The position numbers were made by a program, and so were the translations under genes. Of a stretch of 64,000 nucleotides of DNA, positions 16,616 to 26,352 are shown in pieces (the stretch's first letter is position 1; the number at the start of each line of letters is the position of its first letter). The DNA is from an uncultured Pirellulales bacterium (GTDB taxonomy: Bacteria; Planctomycetota; Planctomycetia; Pirellulales; Thermoguttaceae), in NCBI GenBank assembly GCA_938015445.1, contig CALLPE010000006.1, positions 1 through 64,000 on the forward strand, written 5' to 3'. The notes under the pieces are model-generated. The model ran no database searches. It was not told where the DNA came from and saw only the letters and a program-made list of their open reading frames with translations.

Positions 16616-19287
16616 TCGTCTCGGAGTCTTCACGAGCGATGGTTCACCAGCGTCCCCCGAAAAAGCCTCGCCACGCCGAAGGCGAAACGGGGACAGAAGC
16701 GCACGGCGGCTTTGACCCCTATCGGGCATGGTTGGACGTGCGCGAAGTGCGCCGGCCGCTGAATGCCTACGAACTGCTGGGGATCAGAACCCTGGAAGAC
16801 GACCAAGAGGCGATCCGAGCTGCCGCCAGCCGGAAGCGTGCGGCACTGCTGGCGCATCGCCCTGCCGCCCCACCGGAGATATGGAACCAGGTTTATTCGG
16901 AATTGGAGCAAGCCGCCCAAACGCTGTTGGACGCAGATCGCAAACAAGCTTACGACACAGCGCTGAAGGAGGGCCAATCGCTCGGGGCGGGGAGCGGGGC
17001 GGCAACGCCGAGCGATGGCTGTGGTCCCCGGCTGCGCTGCGCGGCGTGCGGGGCCAGCAATTACGCCACTTTCAAGTTTTGCACTCAGTGCGGGGCGAGC
17101 CTCTGGGAGCCGTGCCCGCTATGCGGCACGGTCAGCCCCGCAGCCGAAAAGTTCTGCGGCGCATGTGGCTGCAACCTGGTCGAAGAATTGCAGAAACAGC
17201 AGGCCCAATTCGAGGCCGATCTGCAAACTGCTCTGGCAATGCAGGCCGAAGGGCGATTCGAAGAAGCTTTGAACTTGCTCCACAAAATCGCCGAAGCCGA
17301 CCATCCCCGCCTGAAACAATACGCCGCCCGCGCATCTGAGGCTGTAAAGCAAACCGCGAGCTTGCGCCAAAAACTCACGGTGGAAGCGGAACAGCGTTTT
17401 CAACAGGCCCAGGCATGCATGGAAAAACAGGATTACGCCGAAGCGGTGAAGCTGCTAGAGGCCATCCCCCAGGCGCTGCGCAGTCCGGCGGTCCAGCACC
17501 TGCATGCCGACGCCGCAAGCCGCGCCCAACAAGTACAGGACTTGGAACAGCAATTGGCCGCACTGGCCGAGGGCGGCCCCTTGCGCGACGTACTGGCTAC
17601 AGTGGATCATCTGCTGGCCTTGCGGGCCAATCATCCCTCGGCTTTGCAGGCTGCCGAAACAATCCAGGAGCGTTTGGTGCAGGCGGCTCGGAAGAAGATG
17701 GCCGCTTACGACTACGAAACGGCCCTCCAGCTACTGAATCGCGTTCCCGAAGCGGCACGCACCGAGCAAGCCAGGCAACTGTTGCAGCAGCTCGAGGAAT
17801 TGGCGTGGCTGTCGGCCGACTTGCGCCGCTCGCCGGTGATCGATCCGATCCTGCCGTCGGTGGCTAAACGACTGCACGAGTTAGCGCCGGACAATCCTCT
17901 GGCGGTCCGCGCGCTGGCCGAAATCCAAAAGCGCCTCCAGCGGCACCAAGAACAGCCGCGTAGCGGCCTGCCCCGTTGGGCGTCGCCGCCTAACCAGTAC
18001 TACGTGGGTTTCCCCGTGGATCGACTTACCGGCTTCAAAAGGATCACATATCCCCCAGAACTTGCACCTCAGCTTCTGGATGCTCATCCCGGTTGTTTCT
18101 TCGTGGCCTGCGGACTGGCGTTGCAAGGGTTGGGACAAGCGGCCATCCGCACCAATCTGTTGCCCCCGGAAACACGACGCTTTTTCGACTTCATTCGCCG
18201 GCCCATACGGCTAGGAACTGCGCGGACCGCTTGGGGAATCGACATTGGCTCCAGTAGTCTGAAGGCGGCCAGGCTTTCGTGGGATGGCCGCAACAACACG
18301 GCACGTGTGGAAGCCCTCGAACACCTGCCGCACCGTAAGTTGCTTGGTCAAGCCGCTAACAGTATCGAAGAGGAGGCCATCGTCGAGGAAACCGTCCGCG
18401 CGTTTCTGGATCGTCACAAACTCAAAGGCGATTGCGTGGTGTTGGGTGTGCCCAGCCGGCTGGTGTTACAGCGCCGCTTGACCGTGCCAGTAGCCGACAA
18501 GAAAAAACTTCAGCAAATTGTAGAGTTCGAGGCCAAACGCAACCTGCCATTCCGTTTGGTGGAAATGACATGGGATTATCAGTCACTGGGCGAGGCGGCA
18601 GAGCAGCCCGAACTTGTGGCCGCCGCCGATGCCGTGGGCCGGCAGGGCCAAGCGGGCAAGTCGTCGGGTTCGCGCCGGCGAGCGGTCAAGCCCCAACCGA
18701 AACAAGACGTTCTGCTGGTGGCAGCCAAAAAAGTCGCTGTCACCCGACGACTAGAGAGACTGCGTGAGTTGGGAATATATCCCGATCTGGTGCAGTGCGA
18801 CAGCCTGTCGCTATACAATTTCTGGCTGCACGAGTACGGCGCCAACCCAGAGGCCGACGGCGATTTCTCTGCGCAAAAATCACCCGAGGATTTAGACGGC
18901 TCCGCCTTGCCTAGCGGCAGCAAATCGCTTGTGGTACTGCTCGATATAGGCAACGACTCTACGAACATCGTGCTATGCAGCCCAGGGATTGTGTGGTATC
19001 GCACTTCTAACTTAGGTTCGTTCAGCTTCGCGCGCGCTTTGGTGCAACAGTTCAAACTTACTTTAGGACAGGCCGATCAGTGGCTGCGCAACCCGCTTAA
19101 ATCTCCTCAGCCGGCGGCGATGTACGCTACGCTGGAAACACAGTTCGAGAACCTGGTGCAAGAAGTGCAGCAAACCATCGAGCTATTCCACAAAGATACG
19201 CACCAACACCGCGTAGCCCGAATGCTGCTCTGCGGCGGAGGCGCGTGCCTCCACGGTTTGCTGCGGTACCTGTGGTTCGGAAGCTGA
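16612..19287 (+). CDS. J-like / Zn-ribbon / TPR-like / PilM-like fusion protein
   Basis: This 891-residue multidomain protein has, in order: a J-like domain without HPD (about 34-120, FDPYRAWL, NAYELLGI, QAYDTAL); a double zinc ribbon (C143, C146, C157, C160 and C168, C171, C182, C185); a helical TPR-like region (about 190-445); and a segment at 462-520 that resembles the tail of PilM plus the head of PilN (FFVACGLALQGLG, AIRTNLLPPE). Last comes an actin-like PilM head from 540 (AWGIDIGSSSLKAARL, VVLGVPSRLVLQRRL, VVLLDIGNDSTNIVL, LLCGGGACLHGLLRYL) that stops without its own tail. PilM is the cytoplasmic ATP-binding platform protein of type IV pili and type II secretion. No pilN/O/Q genes follow. 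The start overlaps the previous stop by 4 bp (ATGA). Confidence 0.82.
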   Translation: MIVSESSRAMVHQRPPKKPRHAEGETGTEAHGGFDPYRAWLDVREVRRPLNAYELLGIRTLEDDQEAIRAAASRKRAALLAHRPAAPPEIWNQVYSELEQAAQTLLDADRKQAYDTALKEGQSLGAGSGAATPSDGCGPRLRCAACGASNYATFKFCTQCGASLWEPCPLCGTVSPAAEKFCGACGCNLVEELQKQQAQFEADLQTALAMQAEGRFEEALNLLHKIAEADHPRLKQYAARASEAVKQTASLRQKLTVEAEQRFQQAQACMEKQDYAEAVKLLEAIPQALRSPAVQHLHADAASRAQQVQDLEQQLAALAEGGPLRDVLATVDHLLALRANHPSALQAAETIQERLVQAARKKMAAYDYETALQLLNRVPEAARTEQARQLLQQLEELAWLSADLRRSPVIDPILPSVAKRLHELAPDNPLAVRALAEIQKRLQRHQEQPRSGLPRWASPPNQYYVGFPVDRLTGFKRITYPPELAPQLLDAHPGCFFVACGLALQGLGQAAIRTNLLPPETRRFFDFIRRPIRLGTARTAWGIDIGSSSLKAARLSWDGRNNTARVEALEHLPHRKLLGQAANSIEEEAIVEETVRAFLDRHKLKGDCVVLGVPSRLVLQRRLTVPVADKKKLQQIVEFEAKRNLPFRLVEMTWDYQSLGEAAEQPELVAAADAVGRQGQAGKSSGSRRRAVKPQPKQDVLLVAAKKVAVTRRLERLRELGIYPDLVQCDSLSLYNFWLHEYGANPEADGDFSAQKSPEDLDGSALPSGSKSLVVLLDIGNDSTNIVLCSPGIVWYRTSNLGSFSFARALVQQFKLTLGQADQWLRNPLKSPQPAAMYATLETQFENLVQEVQQTIELFHKDTHQHRVARMLLCGGGACLHGLLRYLWFGS

Positions 19288-19663
19288 ACCGTGTACCCCA
19301 AGCTTAACCGCAGGCATAGTCCACCGCCGAGCGCGGCTTGGCCACACTTGTAGGGCTTATTTCTCCTTGCCTGATTCTTCATGTCGTTGTTCCCGGCTAG
19401 AATTAGCCACGTGAGGCATCGCACCGGAAAGCCACCCACTCGACGGCCCCCGAGCTGGGTCGGTAATCTTGGCCGAAGCCGGCGCTTAGCCCAGCAGGAC
19501 TCTGCGCGCCGCCGCTCACCCTGCCAGCGGTGAGCATAAGCAACTTGCGCGCCGATACGAAAGCCGCTGTGCTCAGCACAACGCTTTAACAGCACTACTG
19601 TCCGCTTGGCCAACATGCCGTCGGTGCCCGCTGCCCGACGCGATGCTCAGGAGACAATGCCGC
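19288..19663. other. Intergenic spacer, no gene recognised
   Basis: This 376-bp spacer has no supported open frame, RNA gene or clear repeat. The ribosome site of the downstream desaturase (AGGAG, 11 nt before the ATG at 19664) is at its right end. Confidence 0.55.
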
Positions 19664-21151
19664 ATGAACCAGCGAATCGTAGTAGTGGGGGCTGGGCCGG
19701 GTGGATTAACGGCAGCCATGATTCTTGCCGCACGGGGCTTCCAAGTGCAAGTTTTTGAGAAGGCCCCCCAGGTGGGCGGACGTAATGCCGCGCTGCGCAC
19801 CGGCCAATACGTCTTCGAAACCGGCCCCACCTTCCTAATCATGCCCGGCATCTTGGAGGAAATGTTCCACCTGGCCGGACGGAAGCTCGCAGATTATCTA
19901 GACATTCGGGCACTGGAGCCGATGTATCGACTAGACTTCGGCGACGGCAGGCGATTGGAGCCGAGCTGCGACGCGGCGCGGATGCGGGCGGAAATCGAAC
20001 GGCTTTTTCCAGGCGAGGGCAATGGTCTGGACCGCTACCTGGCACGCGAAAAGGAAAAGTTCGACCGCTTGCTGCCGTGTTTGCGAGTCCCTTACCTACG
20101 GCTGCGCGATTACCTCTCTGCACGCATGCGCCGAGCGCTGTTGTACCTGGACGCGCATTTGTCGCTGTTCGGCGAACTGGGAAAGTATTTCCGCGATCAC
20201 ATGCTTCGCCTGGCCTTCACTTTCCAGGCCAAGTACCTGGGAATGTCGCCCTGGAAGTGTCCCGGCACTTTCAGCATCATCTCCTATCTGGAACACTATG
20301 CCGGCATACATCATCCCATCGGCGGACTGCACAGGATCAGCCATGCGATGGCCAAGATCGTCGCCGAGCACGGGGGGACGATCTGCACTTCCACGCCGGT
20401 CCGGCAGCTAATTGTGCGCGACGGACGCGCTGTAGGGGTCGAGCTTTCGTCGGGCGAAACTGTCCCGGCGGACGCTGTAGTTGTCAACGCCGACATCGGC
20501 CATGCCATCTGCAATCTGTTTCCGCGCAGCGCGCTGCGCAAATGGACGCCCGAAAAGCTCCGCAAGAAAAAGTTCTCCTGCTCGACTTTCATGTTGTATC
20601 TAGGTCTAGATCGACGCTACGACCACCTGACGCACCACACAATATTCTTCGCCAGCGACTATCGGCGAAACGTGGAGGAGATTACCGACAAACTGGTGCT
20701 TTCCGACGAGCCATCGTTCTACGTGCAGAACGCCGCACAGACCGACCCGACGTTGGCCCCGCCGGGCCATTCGACAATCTACGTGCTGGTGCCGGTTCCC
20801 AACAACCGCTCTGGCATAGACTGGAAGCAACAGCGGGAGCGTTACCGTGAGCTGATACTGGGCCTGTTGGAACGCCGCGCTGGCCTGACCGACCTTGCCC
20901 GACACATCCAAGTCGAGAGAATAATCACGCCACACGACTGGGAACATGGGGCAAACGTGTACTTGGGTGCCACGTTCAATCTGGCCCATTCGGTGGACCA
21001 GATGCTCTACTTCCGCCCGCACAATCGCTTCGACGACATCGAGGATTGTTACCTTGTCGGCGGGGGAACGCATCCCGGCTCCGGGCTGCCGACGATCTAC
21101 GAGTCCGGCCGCATCGCCGCCGACCTGATTAGCCGACAGTACGCTCAGTAG
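19664..21151 (+). CDS. Phytoene/dehydrosqualene desaturase family (CrtI/CrtN/CrtP) FAD enzyme
   Basis: This 495-residue carotenoid desaturase-type flavoprotein has the FAD dinucleotide-binding motif at its N-terminus (VVVGAGPGGLTAAMILAARG), then FEKAPQVGGRNA. The signature C-terminal region follows (DDIEDCYLVGGGTHPGSGLPTIYESGRIAADLI), as in CrtI-family proteins. Related enzymes desaturate phytoene (C40) or dehydrosqualene (C30), and CrtP relatives oxidise the end group. Pigmented planctomycetes can make C30 carotenoids via squalene, so the substrate is uncertain. No other carotenoid gene is adjacent. ATG at 19664 is preferred to 19643 because AGGAG precedes it and the Rossmann motif then begins within five residues. 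Confidence 0.92.
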   Translation: MNQRIVVVGAGPGGLTAAMILAARGFQVQVFEKAPQVGGRNAALRTGQYVFETGPTFLIMPGILEEMFHLAGRKLADYLDIRALEPMYRLDFGDGRRLEPSCDAARMRAEIERLFPGEGNGLDRYLAREKEKFDRLLPCLRVPYLRLRDYLSARMRRALLYLDAHLSLFGELGKYFRDHMLRLAFTFQAKYLGMSPWKCPGTFSIISYLEHYAGIHHPIGGLHRISHAMAKIVAEHGGTICTSTPVRQLIVRDGRAVGVELSSGETVPADAVVVNADIGHAICNLFPRSALRKWTPEKLRKKKFSCSTFMLYLGLDRRYDHLTHHTIFFASDYRRNVEEITDKLVLSDEPSFYVQNAAQTDPTLAPPGHSTIYVLVPVPNNRSGIDWKQQRERYRELILGLLERRAGLTDLARHIQVERIITPHDWEHGANVYLGATFNLAHSVDQMLYFRPHNRFDDIEDCYLVGGGTHPGSGLPTIYESGRIAADLISRQYAQ

Positions 21152-21545
21152 CCCGACATCCAGGTCAGCAGGGCACAACTGCCCAGTTGGCCGACAAATC
21201 ACGCTTCACACTTGCCGACCGGTGGGATTTTTCAGCCGTTTGGTAACGTTAGGAGCCGGCTTGCGCTCAACATGTCGTATCGTTTCTACCGAAAACAACA
21301 AACATACGCGAGCCAGTGTGCCTAGTACGGACTTGGCTGGCTACCAGATGCTTAGCCGGATTTCGCCGCGTGGCGCACGGTTAGCCAGACTTTGCCGCTT
21401 ACCAAACTCTCGGCGATGACAGATGTTGGCCAAGCAAGCAAAGCGGCTCAACGGGGACACTGATTGTCGGCAATCGACTGGCGTAGTCTGAGGATATACG
21501 TAACCAGGGCAAACTAGCGCACCGCAGGTATCCGAGGGGCCACCG
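21152..21545. other. Intergenic spacer, no gene recognised
   Basis: This 394-bp spacer has no convincing open frame. It contains weakly repetitive TGGCTGGC, TTAGCCGG and TTAGCCAG words around 21330-21400. The ribosome site GAGGGG of the ATPase gene is at its right end. Confidence 0.5.
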
Positions 21546-22385
21546 ATGCACCAAAACCGCTGGGGCCTTAACTTTGCGCCGTTTGCCAATGCCGCCGGCA
21601 CCGATAACTTTTATTTCAGCGATGCCTGCCGCGAAGCGCTGGCCAGACTTCGTTTCCTCGTTTCCCAGCGGCAGCGGTTGGGTTTGCTGATCGGACCGGC
21701 CGGCAGCGGCAAGTCCTTGCTACTAGGAATGTTTGCCAAGCAACTCGTCCGCGAGGGGGTACATATTGCCCGCTCCAGTCTGGCGGGTGTTCAGCCGGGC
21801 GAGATGCTGTGCCAGCTTGGAGCGCACTGGGGGTTGAATATAGACCCGGCGGCAGGCATGGCAGTATTGTGGCGGGCAGTGACCGACCGCTTATTGGAGC
21901 TGGCTTATCAACAACTTCAGGTGGTGGTATTGCTCGACGACGCAGACGAGGTATCGGCTCCCACGGCTACCCAGGTAACCCGCCTTGCCCAACTTGACTT
22001 TTCCCCCCCACTCAGCCTGACGATGATTTTGGCCGGGCGCGAGCAGCGGATCGGAGCGGTCGGCCAGCGGCTGCTGGAATTGGTCGACTTGCGGATCGAC
22101 CTTCCCGCCTGGGAAGAAAACGATTCGGCGGAGTTCATTCGCCGCTCGTTGCAAGCCGCAGGTTGTAGCCCTACGGTCTTCGACCAACGGGCTGTCGCCC
22201 GGCTGCACGAGCTTTCGCAGGGTGTGCCCAGGCGGCTGAGCAAACTGGCCCACCTGTCGTTACTGGCCGGTGCAGGACAGCAGGCCGAGCGTATCGACGC
22301 CGATCTGGTCGAAGCCGTCCAACAAGAGCTGCACGTGTGGACGATGGATGCACCGCAAAGCGGCGCGTTTGCCGCCATCGACTGA
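21546..22385 (+). CDS. ExeA/MshM-type AAA ATPase
   Basis: This 279-residue ATPase begins with the ExeA-family signature (WGLNFAPFANA, NFYFSDACREALARLRFLV). It then shows Walker A (LLIGPAGSGKSLLL), Walker B (VVVLLDDADEV), sensor region LTMILAGRE and a C-terminal helical lid (QGVPRRLSKLAHLSLLAG). Relatives help assemble type II secretion secretins (ExeA, with a peptidoglycan-binding partner), MSHA pili (MshM), or act as transposition helpers (TnsC/IstB-like). No peptidoglycan-binding domain or secretion genes are adjacent, so its partner is unknown. A strong GAGGGG ribosome site lies before the ATG. Confidence 0.9.
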   Translation: MHQNRWGLNFAPFANAAGTDNFYFSDACREALARLRFLVSQRQRLGLLIGPAGSGKSLLLGMFAKQLVREGVHIARSSLAGVQPGEMLCQLGAHWGLNIDPAAGMAVLWRAVTDRLLELAYQQLQVVVLLDDADEVSAPTATQVTRLAQLDFSPPLSLTMILAGREQRIGAVGQRLLELVDLRIDLPAWEENDSAEFIRRSLQAAGCSPTVFDQRAVARLHELSQGVPRRLSKLAHLSLLAGAGQQAERIDADLVEAVQQELHVWTMDAPQSGAFAAID

Positions 22386-22487
22386 CGGCCGCCACACCAG
22401 AGTTCTATTAGGCTGGCGCCCAACGACGCCACCATGCCCGCGGTAAAAGCAAACGGTCCATCCATACCGACAGGCATGGGGCAAAGC

Positions 22488-25400
22488 TCAAGACCGCCCA
22501 TTGCCACCTTTGGATGTCGGTCGGCCTACCAAGGCGTGAAAACTGCCCGGCCCCAAGAGTTCTTCCACACGGCGGCGCAGGTGGGCGTCGGGGGCCACGC
22601 GGAGCTTGTCGCAGTGACATCGCAGCCGTGTGCCGTCGGCAAGGCACAGTAGCAGTTGCAAGTCCTTGTCGCCGGGAAAGTCGCGCACAATACGGTACAG
22701 CCGTTCCAAGGCCTCGATGCCGTGCTGGGTTTCCAGCACGCGGATAACAATTGCCTGGGTAAGCCTGTTTTCCAATTGTTCGAGCGGGAACATCTGGGCG
22801 ACGATCAGGTTGACGGTTTCGCCACCGGGGCGACGATCGACGTGGCCGCGCAGCGCCAGCGGTTTCTCGCCGTCAAGCAGTTCACCGTACTGGGCGCACT
22901 GTTCCGGCCACATCACGCAGCGTACCGTGGCGCTGATGTCCTCCAGATCGAACATAGCGTAGCGGCTCGGTGCGCCGGGCTTGGGATTCTTGACATGTCC
23001 GAACCTGACGGCGGAAACCAAACCGCCCACGATCACTTCGGTGCGGTGGTTCAAGTCGGCCAGCTCGGCAATGGTGTGCGTGCAATGGTTTTTGATGGCC
23101 TCTTGAAATTGCGCCAGCGGATGACTGGTCAGATAGAAGCCCAGCACCTCGCGCTCGGCTGCGCTGTGTTGCTGGGCGGTCCAATCGGTCACGATCGGCA
23201 GCGGGGGTTCGCGCAGGTCTTCCGCATGGCCGTCGCCAAACAGGCTCAACTGCCCACGCCGCCGGTCTGCCGCCGCGGCCGCGCCGCTTTGGATGGCACG
23301 CTCCAGAGCGGCTAGCAACTGTGCGCGGGTGCCGCCCAGGCCGTCCATCGCCCCGGCCTTCACCAGCGCCTCGATGGTGCTGCGGTTCACTGCGGCCGGA
23401 TCGACGCGCTGGCAGAAGTCGAACAGGCTGCGAAACGGCCCGCCGGCAGCCCGCTGCTCGGCGATCGCCCGGGCAGCTCCTTCGCCGCAACCTTTTATGG
23501 CCGCCAGACCGTAGCGGATTTTGCCGTTTTCCACCGTAAAATCTGCATCCGAGGCGTTCACGTGTGGCGGCAGCACTTCGATGCCCATCCGCCGACAGTC
23601 CTCCACGTGCTCGACCAGCGAATCCTTCTGCGTAAAGTTTCTTCCCTCGATGTCGCTGCTGAGCAAGGCGGCCATGAACTCCACCGGGTAATGGGCCTTC
23701 AGGTAGGCGGTAATGTATGTTATCAAGGCATACGAGGTGGAGTGGCTCTTATTGAATCCATAACCGGCGAACTTCTCGATCAGCCCGAAGACCTCCTCGG
23801 CCTGGCGCCGGCTCATGCCGCGGGCGTGTGCGCCTTTGACGAACTCGTCGCGGTATTTGGCGATCTCGGCCAACTTCTTCTTACTGATGGCTTTGATGCA
23901 ACTGTAAGCGTTCGCCAGCTCGATTCCTCCCAGGCGGTTGAGAATCTGCATCACCTGCTCTTGATACACCATCACCCCGTGCGTCTCGGCCAGAACTTCT
24001 TTGAGCACCGGGTGTTTGAACTCGGGTTGCTTCAGCCCGTGCTTGACCTGGATGTATTCGTCCACCATGCCGCCTTCCAGCGGGCCGGGCCGATATAACG
24101 CGTTGACGGCCACGATGTCTTTGAAGCAGTCGGGCCGAAGCCGGTGCAATAGGTCGCGAATGCCTCCGCTTTCCAGTTGAAACACCCCTTTGGTCTCGCC
24201 GCTGCACAGCAAGTCGTAGGTTTTCTTGTCATCGAGCGGCAGCCGGTAGGGGTCGATAGGATTGGGCGCGCTGCGATTGATCATCTCCACCGCCTTGGAC
24301 ATGATCGTCAGATTCCGCAGCCCTAGCAGGTCCATCTTCAGCAATCCGGCGCGCTCCACGTCGACCATCGACCACTGCGTGATAACCTCGTCCTTGTTCT
24401 GCACGAATTGCAGCGGCACGTACTCGGTCAGCGGTTTGTCGGCGATGACCACTCCGGCGGCGTGAGTGCCCACGTTGCGCGTCAGTCCTTCGATCTTCAT
24501 GGCCAGGTCGAGCAGTTCGCGCACCGCCGGGTCCGCGTCGTATTGCTGCCGCAGCTCTTCGCTTTTCTTGAGCGCCTCGGCCAAAGTAATCTTCAGTTCC
24601 TTGGGCACCAGGGCAGTGATGGCGTCCACTTTCGCAAGCGGCATTTCCAATGCCCGACCCACGTCGCGTATGGCCGCTCGCGCCGCCAGCGTGCCGAAGG
24701 TACCGATTTGGGCCACGTTCTCTGCGCCGTATTTCTGCCGGACGTACTCGATCACCTCCCCGCGTCGCTGCTTGCAGAAGTCGATGTCGATGTCCGGGGC
24801 TTCGCGGCGGCTCTCGTCCAGAAAACGCTCGAACAGCAGCCCGTACTCCAAAGGACAAACGTTGCTCAGATATAGCGCGTAGCTGACCAGCGAACCTACG
24901 CCCGATCCCCGCGCACTGGCCGGTATGCCCCGCTCGCGGGCAAAACGCACGAAATCCCACACGATGAGAAAGTAATTGGCGAAGCCGAGTTTGTTTATCA
25001 CCTCCAGCTCGCGGTTCAGCCGGTTGAGCACTTCTTCGGACAACTGTCCCTCGCGGCAGCGATCGGGCCGGTTTGCGTAACGCTGCTTGAGGTTTTCCAA
25101 GCAAAGCTGGCGGAGGAACTCTTCGGGCGACTTGCCGTCGAGAGGCGTAAACACCGGGAAGTGCCGCTGCCCCAATTCCAACTCGATGTGTACGCTGTCG
25201 GCGATCTGTTGGGTGCGCCGCAGGGCGTCTTCCAAGCCAGAGAACACGGCGTACATTTCTTCCGCGCTGCGCAGGTAGAACTCGCGCGTCTCCATACGCA
25301 TGCGGTGAGGATCGCTCCGCGCTTTACCGGTGTTGATGCACAGCAGGATGTCCTGGGCTTCGTGGTCTTCCTGGTTCACGTAGTGCACATCGCTGGTGGC

Positions 25401-26021
25401 CACCAGCGGAATGCCCATCCGCCGCGACAGCTCTACGGCACGCTGGATGACCACCGCCTGATCGCGCAATCCGTTGTTTTGGATTTCGATGAAGTACCGC
25501 TGGCCGAAGATCGACCGGAACCAGTCGGCGGTCTGCTCGGCTTTTTTCAGGCTGTTGTCGTCGCCGGTAAACAGCAACCGACTCAGTTCGCTGGACATGC
25601 AGCCGCTAAGGCAGATCAGGCCTTGGTTGTGCTCGGCCAGCAATTGTTTGTCGATCCGGGGACGAAAATAGAAACCTTCCAAATACGAAGCGGTGGACAG
25701 CTTCAGCAGATTCTTGAAGCCTGTGCGGTCTTGCGCCAGCAGCGTCAAATGGCTGTAGCTTTCCTTCATGGCGCCGGAGTCTTTGTCCAGCCGGCTTCCC
25801 GGTGCCACGTACGCTTCCAAACCCAGGATCGGTTTAATGCCCAAATCGCGGGCAGTCTGGTAGAACTTGATCGCCCCATGCAGATTGCCGTGGTCGGTCA
25901 GAGCCAGGGCGTTCATTTGCAGAGCTTTGGCGCGTTGGAGCAGCCCGGTAATGGTTCCCGCACCATCCAGCAGGCTGTACTGGCTGTGGCAGTGCAGATG
26001 CACAAAAGGTAGTGTGCTCAT
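22488..26021 (-). CDS. dnaE: DNA polymerase III alpha subunit
   Basis: This 1177-residue replicative polymerase is complete. It has the N-terminal PHP domain (LHCHSQYSLLDG, ALTDHGNLHG), the palm with the catalytic carboxylates in APDIDIDFCKQRRGEVIEYV (near residue 400), and the fingers region (YQEQVMQILNRLGG, FNKSHSTSYALITYITAYLKAHYPVEF). A helix-hairpin-helix region follows, then an OB-fold (TEVIVGGLVSAVRF, PSRYAMFDLEDI) and a C-terminal domain. Length matches DnaE1 from other phyla. It is the only gene on its strand here, divergent from the ThuA gene. Confidence 0.98.
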   Translation of the reverse strand: MSTLPFVHLHCHSQYSLLDGAGTITGLLQRAKALQMNALALTDHGNLHGAIKFYQTARDLGIKPILGLEAYVAPGSRLDKDSGAMKESYSHLTLLAQDRTGFKNLLKLSTASYLEGFYFRPRIDKQLLAEHNQGLICLSGCMSSELSRLLFTGDDNSLKKAEQTADWFRSIFGQRYFIEIQNNGLRDQAVVIQRAVELSRRMGIPLVATSDVHYVNQEDHEAQDILLCINTGKARSDPHRMRMETREFYLRSAEEMYAVFSGLEDALRRTQQIADSVHIELELGQRHFPVFTPLDGKSPEEFLRQLCLENLKQRYANRPDRCREGQLSEEVLNRLNRELEVINKLGFANYFLIVWDFVRFARERGIPASARGSGVGSLVSYALYLSNVCPLEYGLLFERFLDESRREAPDIDIDFCKQRRGEVIEYVRQKYGAENVAQIGTFGTLAARAAIRDVGRALEMPLAKVDAITALVPKELKITLAEALKKSEELRQQYDADPAVRELLDLAMKIEGLTRNVGTHAAGVVIADKPLTEYVPLQFVQNKDEVITQWSMVDVERAGLLKMDLLGLRNLTIMSKAVEMINRSAPNPIDPYRLPLDDKKTYDLLCSGETKGVFQLESGGIRDLLHRLRPDCFKDIVAVNALYRPGPLEGGMVDEYIQVKHGLKQPEFKHPVLKEVLAETHGVMVYQEQVMQILNRLGGIELANAYSCIKAISKKKLAEIAKYRDEFVKGAHARGMSRRQAEEVFGLIEKFAGYGFNKSHSTSYALITYITAYLKAHYPVEFMAALLSSDIEGRNFTQKDSLVEHVEDCRRMGIEVLPPHVNASDADFTVENGKIRYGLAAIKGCGEGAARAIAEQRAAGGPFRSLFDFCQRVDPAAVNRSTIEALVKAGAMDGLGGTRAQLLAALERAIQSGAAAAADRRRGQLSLFGDGHAEDLREPPLPIVTDWTAQQHSAAEREVLGFYLTSHPLAQFQEAIKNHCTHTIAELADLNHRTEVIVGGLVSAVRFGHVKNPKPGAPSRYAMFDLEDISATVRCVMWPEQCAQYGELLDGEKPLALRGHVDRRPGGETVNLIVAQMFPLEQLENRLTQAIVIRVLETQHGIEALERLYRIVRDFPGDKDLQLLLCLADGTRLRCHCDKLRVAPDAHLRRRVEELLGPGSFHALVGRPTSKGGNGRS

Positions 26022-26125
26022 CGTTGCTCCTCCGTGTGGCAGCCTGGCTGCGAAAAGGGTTCTTGGCGTTCCGCCCAGCCGTCAGAACCGAGGAATTCTA
26101 TCAGCATCGCCGTGCGGCTTGTAGT

Positions 26126-26227
26126 AGTGCCGGGCAAACGCATGTCGGCCTGAGCAACAGCTTCGGCTTGGGCAGCTTCAAGCCAGCTCAAAGTGCCAGG
26201 CAAACGCATATCGGCCTGAGCAACAGC
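26126..26227. repeat. 36-bp direct repeat pair, 66 bp apart, in divergent promoter region
   Basis: A 36-nt word containing GGCAAACGCAT and TCGGCCTGAGCAACAGC occurs at 26126-26161 and again at 26192-26227, with two mismatches. The intervening 30 bp are CAGCTT-rich. The pair lies in the 331-bp spacer between dnaE and the ThuA gene, which should hold both promoters. Confidence 0.88.
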
Positions 26228-26352
26228 ACTTGCGCTGCGCTGCGCAAATACTGGGCCGGAAATCATTTGCTTTGCCGCACGCGGAAGGCATAATAGAGCG
26301 CGATTCAGGTTGGACCCCTCAATTTCAATTTGCTTGCCAGGAGTTGCCTGCC

